From contig CAAEUW010000061.1 of NCBI GenBank assembly GCA_900759325.1, forward strand, positions 1-48,261: DNA of 48,261 bases, given 5' to 3'. Below, piece by piece: positions 1 to 8,719 of the stretch. Position 1 is the stretch's first letter, and every line of letters begins with the position of its first letter. The notes beneath the pieces are model-generated. The model worked only from the letters and a program-made list of their open reading frames with translations. It was not told the DNA's origin and ran no database searches. This DNA is from an uncultured Peptostreptococcus sp. (GTDB lineage: Bacteria; Bacillota; Clostridia; Peptostreptococcales; Peptostreptococcaceae). Made by a program: the position numbers and the translations under genes.

Positions 1-12
1 AAATTAATAATA

Positions 13-23
13 TATGATATAAT
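13..23 (+). promoter_or_regulatory. gltX promoter, extended -10
   Basis: TATGATATAAT contains a consensus TATAAT (18-23) with an upstream TG. The -35 would fall before the first base of the window. The 11-mer recurs before topB, degV, the HesB-like gene and the TPP leader. The ribosome binding site GGAGG at 41-45 fixes the gltX start. Confidence 0.6.
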
Positions 24-53
24 AATACTGATTAAAAATGGAGGACGTGTGAT

Positions 54-1700
54 ATGAGTAAAGAGTTGGCGCAATTGCTATTTCCAAATGTAGATAAGAC
101 AATAGAATATTATGAAGAACTTTATCCAGAAAGGAACTTAGATAAAAAAACCAAGGTAACAAGGTTGGGACCTAGTCCAACAGGCTTTATACACTTGGGT
201 AATCTTTATGGTGCCCTTGTAGATGAAAGAATAGCCCACCTTAGCCAAGGACCTATGCTCCTAAGAATAGAGGATACAGATGATAAGAGAAAGGTAGAAG
301 GCTCTGAAGAGTTGATTATTAGGTCTCTAAAATTTTTTGGTATAGAATTTGATGAAGGTGTTAGCCTAGAAGGTGAGAAGGGCATTTATGGCCCATATAG
401 GCAGAGTGACAGGAGGGAAATATACCAGACTGCTGCTAAATACCTTACAGAAAAGGGATTCGCATATCCCTCTTTTGTATCTGAGGAAGAAATGTCCCAG
501 ATTAGAGAAGAACAGGAAAAGGCTGGAGTAAATACAGGCTACTACGGCGAATGGGCTAAGGATAGGGAGCTTACATTTGAAGAGATAAAGGATAATCTTG
601 ATGCTGGTAAGCCGTGGACCCTAAGATTAAAGTCTGGTGGGGATCCAGAGGTTGTAATGAAGTTCAAGGATGGTATCAGGGGAGAAATTAACGTTAGACA
701 GAATAATCTCGATGTAGTTATACTAAAGCAGAATGGAATCCCAACTTATCACTTTGCCCATGTAGTGGATGATCACTTTATGAGGGTTACCGATGTTGTT
801 AGGGGTGAGGAATGGCTATCTACCCTACCTATTCACTTAGAGCTATTCTTTGTTATGGGTTGGAGAAGGCCTAACTATAACCATACTGCCCACCTAATGA
901 AGATTGAGGATGGAAAGAAGAGAAAGTTATCCAAGAGGAAGGACCCAGAGCTATCTCTAGAATACTATATGAAAGATGGCTACTTCCCTGAGGCTGTTAC
1001 TGAGTACCTTATGACTTTGATGAATTCTAATTATGAAGAGTGGAGAATGAAAAATCCAGATAAGTCATACAAAGAGTTTGCCTTTAAGACAAAAAATATG
1101 AGTTCTTCTGGGGCCCTATTTGATTTAAATAAGCTTAACGATATATCTAAGGACGTTCTAGTAAAGATGTCAGAAGACCAAATTCTTGATTTTATGATAT
1201 CGTGGTCTGAAAAGTTTGATAAGGATGCTAACCAACTTCTGGTAAAGTATAGGGATGAATTAGGACGTCTGTTAGCAATAGGAAGGTCAGGAAAGAAGCC
1301 TAGAAAGGATCTTGTGAACTGTACTCAGATAATGGACTTTGTATCTTATTATTTCGATGAAGGGTTTAGCTATGTAGATGACCTACCTGAAAGAGTTTCT
1401 AAAGAGGATGCTAAGGTAATTTTAAGGGCATATTTAGATACATATAGGCAGGGAGACACTAATGAAGCCTGGTTTGAAAAGGTGAAGGAAATAACTGATT
1501 CAAATGGCTTCACATCAAATAATAAGGAATTTAAGAAGGCGCCGGACCTTTATAAGGGTAATATAACGGATGTTTCTACAGCTATAAGGGTTGCTGTAGT
1601 TGGTAGGCAGCAGTCACCAGACCTGTGGAGTATACAACAGGTTATGGGATATGATAGGGTGGTAGCAAGAATCAAAAAATATCTTGAGTCTCTTGACTAG
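54..1700 (+). CDS. gltX: Glutamate--tRNA ligase
   Basis: Charges tRNA-Glu with glutamate in the cytoplasm (class I aminoacyl-tRNA synthetase). The 548-residue protein has the HIGH-type motif as HLGN at residues 47-50 within PSPTGFIHLGN, and the KMSKS-type motif as KLSKR at 291-295. The C-terminal half is the anticodon-binding helical region. Length is a little over the usual 480-500, as in the subgroup that starts with MSKELAxLLFPN, which I associate with Clostridioides and relatives. GGAGG lies 8 bases before the ATG. The gene appears to be transcribed alone and ends before the terminator at 1811. Whether it is discriminating or also charges tRNA-Gln cannot be read from the sequence. Confidence 0.95.
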   Translation: MSKELAQLLFPNVDKTIEYYEELYPERNLDKKTKVTRLGPSPTGFIHLGNLYGALVDERIAHLSQGPMLLRIEDTDDKRKVEGSEELIIRSLKFFGIEFDEGVSLEGEKGIYGPYRQSDRREIYQTAAKYLTEKGFAYPSFVSEEEMSQIREEQEKAGVNTGYYGEWAKDRELTFEEIKDNLDAGKPWTLRLKSGGDPEVVMKFKDGIRGEINVRQNNLDVVILKQNGIPTYHFAHVVDDHFMRVTDVVRGEEWLSTLPIHLELFFVMGWRRPNYNHTAHLMKIEDGKKRKLSKRKDPELSLEYYMKDGYFPEAVTEYLMTLMNSNYEEWRMKNPDKSYKEFAFKTKNMSSSGALFDLNKLNDISKDVLVKMSEDQILDFMISWSEKFDKDANQLLVKYRDELGRLLAIGRSGKKPRKDLVNCTQIMDFVSYYFDEGFSYVDDLPERVSKEDAKVILRAYLDTYRQGDTNEAWFEKVKEITDSNGFTSNNKEFKKAPDLYKGNITDVSTAIRVAVVGRQQSPDLWSIQQVMGYDRVVARIKKYLESLD

Positions 1701-1810
1701 GATTTTAAGTATATGTAATCTGCAAGCTTGTATAAGAGGGATTTACTAATATTAATTTAAAGATTTTAAAAATAATTCGAAGTAAATCGATAAATACGAA
1801 TATTATACTG

Positions 1811-1862
1811 GTGGTAACAGGTTGAAAGTTCGATATATTTCAACTTATTACCACTTTTTTTA
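1811..1862 (+). terminator. Intrinsic terminator after gltX
   Basis: A 17-bp stem (1811-1827 with 1838-1854; one G-U and one mismatch), 10-nt loop, then TTTTTTTAT. It separates gltX from purF. Confidence 0.9.
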
Positions 1863-1883
1863 TAAAAAAATACGCATTTAGTC

Positions 1884-1912
1884 TTGCAAAAAAATGCAAA
1901 TACGAATAAAAT
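1884..1912 (+). promoter_or_regulatory. purF promoter with TACGAA motifs
   Basis: TTGCAA (1884-1889), a 17-bp spacer and TAAAAT (1907-1912). The spacer holds AAATACGAATA (1898-1908), which also occurs at 1792-1802. TACGCA at 1871 and TACGAA at 1934 are further partial copies. The CGAA core and position resemble PurR boxes of Gram-positive purine genes; that assignment is inference. Confidence 0.6.
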
Positions 1913-1977
1913 ATAAGTATAAGGAAATAAATGTACGAAGATGTATGTATATTATAGATTTATAGAGGAGAGATGAT

Positions 1978-3396
1978 ATGGCAGGATTAAGAGAAGAATG
2001 TGGAGTATTTGGTGCTTTTGATTTTAGTGGTCAGGATGTAGCATCCTATATATATTACGGACTATTTGCCCTACAGCATAGGGGGCAAGAAAGTGCTGGT
2101 ATTTCAGTTACTGATACAAATGAAGAAGGCAGGAACGTAATGTTTCATAAGGATAGTGGTCTAGTTAATGAGGTTTTTAACAAGGATGTATTGAGATCTT
2201 TGAAGGGGAACCTAGGCGTTGGTCACGTCAGGTATTCTACTGCTGGTGGAATCGGACGTGAAAATGCCCAACCTTTTGTAATCCACTATATGAAGGGGAT
2301 ACTTTCGATGGCCCATAACGGTAATCTGACTAATGCAGCAGAGTTAAAACAGGGCTTGGCCACTACTGGTGCAATCTTCCAGACAAATACTGACTCTGAG
2401 GTAATAGCCTACCTTATAGCCAGAGAAAGATTACATACCCTATCTATACAGGATGCTGTCAAGTCAGCAGCCCAGAAGCTAAGAGGGGCATTTTCTCTTG
2501 TGGTTGGCAGTCCGTCAAAACTAATAGGTGCCAGAGATCCATTAGGTTTCAGACCCCTATGTATAGGTAAAAAGGATAGTATATACTTCCTGAGCTCTGA
2601 ATCAGCAGCCCTAGATACGATAGGGGCAGAATTTGTTAGGGATGTTGAACCGGGTGAAATTGTAACGATTGTAGATGGACAAATCTATTCAGACTGGATA
2701 TATCATGCGGATATAAAGTCTAGGTGTATATTCGAATATATATATTTTGCTAGAACAGATAGTATAATTGATGGACAGAGTGTTTACTCATCGAGGGTCA
2801 AGGCTGGCAGTATCCTAGCTGACAAGTATCCAGTAGAGGCTGACCTTATTGTTGGTATTCCTGAGTCAGGCCTAGCTGCTGCAGTTGGATATTCGCAGGG
2901 CTCTAATATACCATATGGCATGGCTTTTTACAAGAATAGCTATGTAGGTAGAACCTTCATAAAGCCAAAGCAGAATGAAAGAACTGCAGGTGTACAGGCT
3001 AAGCTAAATGTAATTAGGGATGTAGTAAAAGGTAAGAGGATAGTCATGGTAGACGACTCTATAGTAAGGGGGACTACTATAAGAAATATTGTAATGATGC
3101 TAAAGGATGCTGGTGCCCTAGAAGTACATGTAAGGATCAGTTCTCCACCATTTAAACACCCATGCTACTATGGTACAGATGTCCCAAGCAATGAAAACCT
3201 AGTAGCTGTAAATAATACAATTGAAGAAATTAGGGAGAGCATAAATGCTGATTCCCTGGGCTTCTTGGAGATAGAGGACCTTGGTCAGCTATGTCCAGGA
3301 CTAGATTATTGTGACGCTTGTTTTACAGGTAAGTACACAGGTGGAATACCAAGTGACCCAACAAAAACAAGTTCATGCTCTAGTAAAGTAGTATAA
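1978..3396 (+). CDS. purF: Amidophosphoribosyltransferase
   Basis: First committed step of purine synthesis: PRPP plus glutamine gives phosphoribosylamine. The 472-residue protein has a short propeptide (MAGLREE) followed by Cys8, the N-terminal nucleophile of the glutaminase domain, and a C-terminal phosphoribosyltransferase with the PRPP loop VMVDDSIVRGTT. Cysteines expected for the Bacillus-type [4Fe-4S] cluster are visible: SRC before IFEYIYFARTDS, HPC, and the CDAC pair near the end. GAGGAGAG precedes the ATG. Unlike many Firmicutes, where purF sits inside a pur operon, here it stands alone between terminators with its own promoter, so its control must act at that promoter. Confidence 0.96.
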   Translation: MAGLREECGVFGAFDFSGQDVASYIYYGLFALQHRGQESAGISVTDTNEEGRNVMFHKDSGLVNEVFNKDVLRSLKGNLGVGHVRYSTAGGIGRENAQPFVIHYMKGILSMAHNGNLTNAAELKQGLATTGAIFQTNTDSEVIAYLIARERLHTLSIQDAVKSAAQKLRGAFSLVVGSPSKLIGARDPLGFRPLCIGKKDSIYFLSSESAALDTIGAEFVRDVEPGEIVTIVDGQIYSDWIYHADIKSRCIFEYIYFARTDSIIDGQSVYSSRVKAGSILADKYPVEADLIVGIPESGLAAAVGYSQGSNIPYGMAFYKNSYVGRTFIKPKQNERTAGVQAKLNVIRDVVKGKRIVMVDDSIVRGTTIRNIVMMLKDAGALEVHVRISSPPFKHPCYYGTDVPSNENLVAVNNTIEEIRESINADSLGFLEIEDLGQLCPGLDYCDACFTGKYTGGIPSDPTKTSSCSSKVV

Positions 3397-3421
3397 AAAA
3401 TATAGAAGTATGGAACAATAA

Positions 3422-3502
3422 ACCTATCGAAAAATAAGCTGATAGGTATAATTAGCTATTTATAGACAGTCTAAGTTACATTGTAGCTTGGGCTGTCTTT
3501 TT
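3422..3502 (+). terminator. Hairpin plus intrinsic terminator after purF
   Basis: A 7-bp hairpin (ACCTATC 3422-3428 with GATAGGT 3441-3447) is followed by the terminator proper: GACAGTCTAAG (3465-3475) pairs with CTTGGGCTGTC (3487-3497), then five T. Confidence 0.88.
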
Positions 3503-3565
3503 ATACCAATATTGTATGTTAAAAGATGTATTATAAAACGTATTAGGTTCACTAGGTCCAAAAAA

Positions 3566-3595
3566 TTGGTCTGATTTTTAATGATATGATATAAT
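3566..3595 (+). promoter_or_regulatory. topB promoter
   Basis: TTGGTC (3566-3571), an 18-bp spacer and TATAAT (3590-3595), with the extended form TATGATATAAT at 3585-3595. It lies about 65 bases before the start codon. Confidence 0.65.
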
Positions 3596-3659
3596 AAAAA
3601 GACAAGTAGATAGATAAATAAATAATAAAAATAAATATGGATATAGGAAGGAGACCTAT

Positions 3660-5933
3660 ATGATATTAGTATTGGCAGAAAAACCTTCAGTAGCCAAGAC
3701 TATAGCTGCCTTTCTAAAGGCAAATGCTAGAAAAAATGGATATTTTGAGGGAAGTAATTATATAGTAACATACGCAGTTGGCCACCTTGTATCTCTATTT
3801 GATATGAAGGACTATGATAAGGACAAGTATTCGGGTTCGTGGAAGATGGAAAATTATCCCTTTATACCAGAGTCAAAATTTAGGTTTAAGGTGGACAAGG
3901 ACAAGGATAAGCAGTTTAAAATAGTTTCAAGTCTGATTAATAGAAATGATGTTGAATATATAATAAATGCAACAGATAATGACAGAGAAGGTGAGCTTAT
4001 ATCCTTCCTGATTTTTATGATGGCCAAAAACACTAAGCCCGTAAAGCGTATATTGGTTAACGAATGGACACCTGAAGATATAACTAGGGGACTTAATGAC
4101 CTAAAAAATGATGAGGATATGAGGAACCTACAGGCGGCTGGTTATACTAGGCTAATCACAGACTGGCTAATAGGTATTAACTTTACCTGTGCAGCAACTC
4201 TAAAATACGGTAATGGTAAGCTTTTAAATATTGGTAGGGTAATCCTACCTACTGTGAAGCTAGTATACGATAGGCATATGGAAATAGAGAATTTTGTGCC
4301 AGAAAAGTACTATGAAATTGAAGGGAAATTTAGGGCAAAAAATGGAGAATATAGTGGTAAGCTGATTTTAGATAAGGGAAAAAAGATGTCAGATCAAGAC
4401 TTAGCTAAAGAAATTATATCTAAAATTGATTCAAATATAGGTGTCATAAACTCAAAAGTAGTAACCAAATCAAAGGAATATGCACCTAAGCTCTTTTCAT
4501 TAACTTCACTACAGGGGTTTATCACATCAAAATACGCAAGCTTTACATCTGATAAGGTCCTAAGCATATGCCAAAATCTTTATGAAGGTAAGGGTAAGGG
4601 AGGATACATAACATACCCAAGAACTGATTCTGTTTACCTAGAGGAGAGTTTGGTTGGTAAGGTTGAAAAAACCCTCAATATAATTAAAAAGGGTCATCCT
4701 TGCGAGGCCAATATCAAATTTTCGAAGTCTAAGAGGGTTTTTGATTCATCTAAGGTAGAAAGCCATAGTGCTATCATACCTACCTATATTATACCACCTA
4801 GTAGTCTATCAAAGGATGAAAGTATAGTATATGAGGCAATAAGGGATAGGTTTTTAGCAAACTTTATGCCACCGGCTGAATATGAAAATACAGAGATAAT
4901 TACTGATGTAGATAAATACAAATTTCAATCAAAGGGAAAAGTCTTAAAGGTGATGGGCTATTTAGATATATACGGTAAGTCGACCAGTGGAAATTTATTA
5001 CCCCTAGTTGAAAAGGGCGAGGAGGTCGACGTTTTATCTATAAATCCAGTGGAAAAGATAACTAGCCCTCCAAAGCCATATACTGAGGATTCACTTCTAA
5101 AAGCAATGAAAAATTGTGGTAAAAATGTTCCGGAAGATGATACCAGCGTCCTATCTGGCTATTCTATAGGTACTTCTGCAACAAGGGCAGATGTCCTAAA
5201 GAAGATTGGCCAGGTCGGTTATGTTAAAAAGAAGGGGAAGAGTTATTCCATAACAGAACTAGGCATAAACCTTGTTGAGATATTTCCTGTTGAAGACCTA
5301 TTTGATGTCGACTTCACGGGTAAGTTAGAGAAGAGCCTCTTCGACATACAAAAGGGTAACTTCAGTAGGAAGGACTACCTAAATATGATATGTAAGTTTA
5401 TATATGATAATGTAAACAAGATAAAGTTTGGGCCAAGTAGGCCCATTAACAACGATAAAATAGTATATAATCCAAAGACCAAGAAGTTTGTCAAGGAGTC
5501 AAGTTTTAAGGCTAGGGGTTCGGGAACGAATTCGGGGGATTCTAAGGCCAAGAAAAATACTCTAGAAAATTGTGGTAAGATTTCAAGCTCTGCATCAAGG
5601 GCTCCAAAAAAGACTAAGGAAAAGACTTTAGACCAAGAAACAGGTTTAGAAATAATAGCTGTATGTCCAGAATGTGGCGCTAGTGTCTTAGAGTCACCAA
5701 AGGCTTTTTCTTGTAAAAATTATAGGCAGTGCGGCTTTACTATTTGGAAGAATGACACCCAATTGGCCTCTTACAACAAAAAACCTAATAAGACCATGGT
5801 TAGGTCACTTGCAAAGAAGGGAGAAGCTAGCTTGAAGGGTCTACAAGGCATAGATGGTAATAAGTTTGAAGCCAAGATTAGCTATACTATTGGAAATGAC
5901 AGGGTCCTAAGGTTGAAAATTGAGGCTAGGTAG
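3660..5933 (+). CDS. topB: Type IA DNA topoisomerase (topoisomerase III type)
   Basis: Relaxes or decatenates DNA by single-strand passage. The 757-residue protein opens with the TOPRIM domain (MILVLAEKPSVAK; acidic triad region TDNDREGE at 105-112). The active-site tyrosine is Y319 in ITYPRTDS, and HSAIIPT follows. A C-terminal zinc ribbon has CPEC and a second Cys pair around CKNYRQC, then a short topoisomerase C-terminal repeat. A lysine-rich linker near residues 610-650 separates core and tail. Oddly, the usual GRVQTPTL is GRVILPTV at 192-199. Promoter and GGAG ribosome site lie just upstream. I see no strong terminator after it, so read-through into the ttcA-like unit is possible. Confidence 0.92.
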   Translation: MILVLAEKPSVAKTIAAFLKANARKNGYFEGSNYIVTYAVGHLVSLFDMKDYDKDKYSGSWKMENYPFIPESKFRFKVDKDKDKQFKIVSSLINRNDVEYIINATDNDREGELISFLIFMMAKNTKPVKRILVNEWTPEDITRGLNDLKNDEDMRNLQAAGYTRLITDWLIGINFTCAATLKYGNGKLLNIGRVILPTVKLVYDRHMEIENFVPEKYYEIEGKFRAKNGEYSGKLILDKGKKMSDQDLAKEIISKIDSNIGVINSKVVTKSKEYAPKLFSLTSLQGFITSKYASFTSDKVLSICQNLYEGKGKGGYITYPRTDSVYLEESLVGKVEKTLNIIKKGHPCEANIKFSKSKRVFDSSKVESHSAIIPTYIIPPSSLSKDESIVYEAIRDRFLANFMPPAEYENTEIITDVDKYKFQSKGKVLKVMGYLDIYGKSTSGNLLPLVEKGEEVDVLSINPVEKITSPPKPYTEDSLLKAMKNCGKNVPEDDTSVLSGYSIGTSATRADVLKKIGQVGYVKKKGKSYSITELGINLVEIFPVEDLFDVDFTGKLEKSLFDIQKGNFSRKDYLNMICKFIYDNVNKIKFGPSRPINNDKIVYNPKTKKFVKESSFKARGSGTNSGDSKAKKNTLENCGKISSSASRAPKKTKEKTLDQETGLEIIAVCPECGASVLESPKAFSCKNYRQCGFTIWKNDTQLASYNKKPNKTMVRSLAKKGEASLKGLQGIDGNKFEAKISYTIGNDRVLRLKIEAR

Positions 5934-5998
5934 GACCACAGTTTTTAAGTCGACACTTAGATATTAATTCCTCTATCCATTATTTATGCCTTATAACT

Positions 5999-6028
5999 TT
6001 GACCATGAAGGTCCATATATGGTATAAT
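5999..6028 (+). promoter_or_regulatory. Promoter of the ttcA-like unit
   Basis: TTGACC (5999-6004), an 18-bp spacer and TATAAT (6023-6028). The spacer carries the dyads GACC-N5-GGTC (6001-6013) and CCATATATGG (6013-6022), which could be an operator. Confidence 0.75.
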
Positions 6029-6067
6029 GAGTGATGAATTTTTAATAGTAACAGATTTGGAGGAAAA

Positions 6068-6958
6068 ATGTCAGAAAATGGATTAGCAGGACTAGGTTGT
6101 AACCTAATAGTTCCTGATGAAGATAAAAAGGATTTAAAGGAAATAGAGAAAAGTATAACTAAAAGGTATAGAAAGAAACTTTGGTCGAAATTCATAAAGG
6201 CTATCAAGGCCTATAACCTTGTAGAAGAAGGGGATAAGATTGCTGTAGCCATATCTGGTGGTAAGGATAGTATCTTGATGGCTAAGATGTTCCAAGAGCT
6301 TAAAAAACATTCACCAGTTAACTTTGACGTGGTTTATATAGGGATGGACCCAGGCTATCACGAGACTATAAGAGAGATCCTACTTGATAATTCAAGATAT
6401 TTGGAGATACCAATCCAGGTATTTGATTCTCAGATATTCGAGGTAGCTGATAGGATAGCCAGTGACTATCCGTGCTATATGTGTGCAAGGATGAGAAGGG
6501 GAGCTCTTTATGGCAAGGCTGAAGCCTTGGGCTGTAACAAGCTAGCCTTAGGTCACCACTTTGACGACGTAATAGAAACTACAATGATGAATATACTTTG
6601 CTCAGGTAACTTTAAAACAATGTTGCCAAGATTAAAGTCAACAAATTTTGAGGGCCTTGAGCTAATTAGGCCATTATACTATATAAGGGAAGAAGATATA
6701 ATTAGGTGGGTTAGGTATACTGGCCTTGCACCTATAAATTGTGCATGTACAGTTGCAGCAAGCAGGACGGGCAATAAGAGGTATGAAATAAAGGATCTTA
6801 TAAAAAGCCTGAGCGAAAACTTTGCTAATGTAGAGAAGTCTATATTTAAGGCTGCAGAGAATGTAAATATTGATTCCCTACTAGGTTGGCAGCTAGAAGG
6901 AGAAAAACACTCCTTTATGGAGAGGTTTGATAAGGATAATTCAGGTGACTTTGAGTAG
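6068..6958 (+). CDS. TtcA-family PP-loop tRNA thiolase
   Basis: Likely 2-thiolates cytidine 32 of certain tRNAs with an Fe-S cluster (TtcA family); this is inferred from family membership. The 296-residue protein has the PP-loop SGGKDS at 63-68 and a CYMC pair at C136 and C139. A later NCACT motif gives C225 and C227. Known TtcA uses three cysteines, two from CxxC and one downstream, so the cluster set looks complete, although the second site is CxC rather than the often quoted CxxC. LGHHFDDVIE (161-170) is the conserved ATPase-like segment. GGAGG precedes the ATG by 4 bases. First gene of a unit with the exonuclease and the GT51 gene. Confidence 0.85.
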   Translation: MSENGLAGLGCNLIVPDEDKKDLKEIEKSITKRYRKKLWSKFIKAIKAYNLVEEGDKIAVAISGGKDSILMAKMFQELKKHSPVNFDVVYIGMDPGYHETIREILLDNSRYLEIPIQVFDSQIFEVADRIASDYPCYMCARMRRGALYGKAEALGCNKLALGHHFDDVIETTMMNILCSGNFKTMLPRLKSTNFEGLELIRPLYYIREEDIIRWVRYTGLAPINCACTVAASRTGNKRYEIKDLIKSLSENFANVEKSIFKAAENVNIDSLLGWQLEGEKHSFMERFDKDNSGDFE

Positions 6959-6977
6959 GAGACCAGGAGGTGGTTAC

Positions 6978-7496
6978 ATGGAATATTTTGAAGATGAATA
7001 TGTAGTAGTGGATTTAGAAACTACTGGCTTGAGTCCCTTCAATGGTGATGAGATAATTGAAATAGGTGTAACTGAAATCAGGGGAGATAAGATTCATAGA
7101 AACTATTCTAGGCTTGTAAAACCAAATGGCTTTATACCTAGTATTATAACGGAAATTACCAATATTACAAATGAAATGGTTGAAGATGCTCTGCCAATTG
7201 AAGAGGTATTACCTAATTTTAGGAAGTATATAGGTAATAGGACGATAATAGCCCACAATGCAAAGTTTGATGTAGGATTTTTAAACTATTATTTAGAAAA
7301 GATGAACCTAGCTCCAATAGATAAGTATATTTGTACAGTGGAGATGTTAAAAAAGAATAAGGAATACAAGGGTAAGAATAAAAAATTGCAGACTGCCTGC
7401 GACTATTATGGTATTTTAAATGAAAATGCCCACAGAGCAGATTCTGATACCCTTGCAACAGCTAAGCTATTTATGAAAATAAGGCTGTCTATGTAA
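6978..7496 (+). CDS. DnaQ/PolC-type 3'-5' exonuclease
   Basis: A DEDDh exonuclease of the DNA polymerase III epsilon/PolC-exo family, 172 residues, with only the nuclease domain. Exo I is DLETTG near residue 13, Exo II is HNAKFD in the middle, and Exo III is HRADSD with the catalytic His and Asp. I chose ATG 6978 because AGGAGG (6965-6970) lies 7 bases before it and the family begins with YVVVDLETTG. An upstream in-frame ATG at 6927 would lie inside the ttcA-like gene and has no ribosome site. It may proofread or trim DNA or RNA ends; its partner is unknown. It lies 19 bases after the ttcA-like gene and 12 before the next. Confidence 0.88.
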   Translation: MEYFEDEYVVVDLETTGLSPFNGDEIIEIGVTEIRGDKIHRNYSRLVKPNGFIPSIITEITNITNEMVEDALPIEEVLPNFRKYIGNRTIIAHNAKFDVGFLNYYLEKMNLAPIDKYICTVEMLKKNKEYKGKNKKLQTACDYYGILNENAHRADSDTLATAKLFMKIRLSM

Positions 7497-7508
7497 GGGG
7501 AGGTACTT

Positions 7509-8546
7509 ATGGCTGACAATAATGATATAAATAAGGTGAGACGAAAAAGGGTTGGATCTACTAGTTCAGATAGACCAGGTCAAACTAGGTCTAGTAGGGA
7601 CCAAGTTAATAAAGAGGTTCGTATAAAAAAACAGGCTGGTAGTGGAGATAACTATTACGAAGAAAGCTCTAAGCTAGTTGACTTTAATTCCAGGAGAAAG
7701 AGGACCTCTGATACCTATACTGAAGGTAGGGATAGGGGTGCCTATAGTAGGAGAAGGAGCTCATATGATGAAGATTATTACGATGACAACGATTACTATG
7801 ATGATGACTACGACTATGAAGAAGGTGGACCATCTAGGCTAAGGAGAGTTCTAAAGAGGCTAATATTAGTTGTTCTTGTTATTTTCATAGTCGGTGGATC
7901 AGCAGGTTTTTTATACGTCAGGAGTGTAGTAAGTGACATGCCAGTACTGACTAAAAAAATGGTTAATGAAAGCTATATAAATAAGGAGCCAGTTGCTCTT
8001 TCCAGGATACCAGCCAACCTACAAAAGGCTGTTATAGCTATAGAAGACCATAGGTTTTATGACCATAAGGGGGTTGATTATAGGTCCTTTGTAAGGTCTA
8101 TATTGAACAATCTTACTGGAGGGTCTACACAGGGGGCTAGTACCATAGATATGCAGGTTTCCAAAAACCTATTAACCAGCAACGAAAAAACTATTAAAAG
8201 AAAAATTCAGGATATGCACAATGCACGTGAGCTTAATAAGATAATGACAAAGGATGAAATCCTTGAGGCATACCTAAATAATATATACTTGGGCAAGTCC
8301 GCATATGGAGTTCAGGCAGGTGCCCACCTTTATTTTGGTAAGGATGTATCAAATCTTACCTTTGGAGAGTGTACTATGCTTGCCGGTATAACCAACAATC
8401 CAAGTCTATATCAAAATTATGAACAGGCCAAAAAGAGGCAGGCAGCTGTCCTATATAGGATGTATAAGCTTGGTTATATAAAGGAAAATGTCTACAAGGC
8501 TCAGATGTACAGGGATACGCCATTTAAGTCTGAGATTGACCAATAG
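7509..8546 (+). CDS. Monofunctional GT51 peptidoglycan glycosyltransferase, divergent
   Basis: Polymerises lipid II into glycan strands if active. In the 345-residue protein, residues 1-115 are cytoplasmic and very polar, with an Arg-rich part and then an Asp/Tyr tract (86-104). One membrane helix lies at about 117-138, and the GT51 domain fills 145-345. There is no transpeptidase domain, so it is MtgA-like rather than PBP1-like. The first catalytic Glu is E179 in IEDHRFYDHKG. Two motifs depart from the family: TITQQ is TIDMQ (212-216), and the second catalytic Glu of the RKxxE motif is Asp235 (RKIQD). Activity is therefore uncertain. Last gene of the unit; a terminator follows. Confidence 0.85.
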   Translation: MADNNDINKVRRKRVGSTSSDRPGQTRSSRDQVNKEVRIKKQAGSGDNYYEESSKLVDFNSRRKRTSDTYTEGRDRGAYSRRRSSYDEDYYDDNDYYDDDYDYEEGGPSRLRRVLKRLILVVLVIFIVGGSAGFLYVRSVVSDMPVLTKKMVNESYINKEPVALSRIPANLQKAVIAIEDHRFYDHKGVDYRSFVRSILNNLTGGSTQGASTIDMQVSKNLLTSNEKTIKRKIQDMHNARELNKIMTKDEILEAYLNNIYLGKSAYGVQAGAHLYFGKDVSNLTFGECTMLAGITNNPSLYQNYEQAKKRQAAVLYRMYKLGYIKENVYKAQMYRDTPFKSEIDQ

Positions 8547-8583
8547 TAAATAAAGTTTGATTAAAATTGAATTTAAGGATGAG

Positions 8584-8618
8584 AAATACCAAGAGTAACA
8601 TATTTCTTGGTATTTTTA
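8584..8618 (+). terminator. Intrinsic terminator after GT51 gene
   Basis: AAATACCAAGA (8584-8594) pairs perfectly with TCTTGGTATTT (8605-8615), 10-nt loop, then T-rich sequence. Confidence 0.88.
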
Positions 8619-8639
8619 TGATAAAAATACTATATATTA

Positions 8640-8706
8640 AAGAGGTAGATCACAAGTCTATAAACTAGTGTCTACCTCTTCTTAAAAACTAGGCAATTGA
8701 CCTAGT
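8640..8706 (-). terminator. Terminator(s) of the sulfurtransferase gene
   Basis: On the minus strand ACTAGG (8706-8701) pairs with CCTAGT (8693-8688), followed by TTTTT, 13 bases after the stop codon. A second inverted repeat, AAGAGGTAGA (8640-8649) with TCTACCTCTT (8671-8680), lies just beyond and may be a back-up. Confidence 0.75.
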
Positions 8707-8719
8707 CTATGATTTTATT

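Noticed and set aside
1701..1977. Guanine riboswitch before purF
   Set aside because: No conserved purine-aptamer loops; the only hairpin is the gltX terminator.
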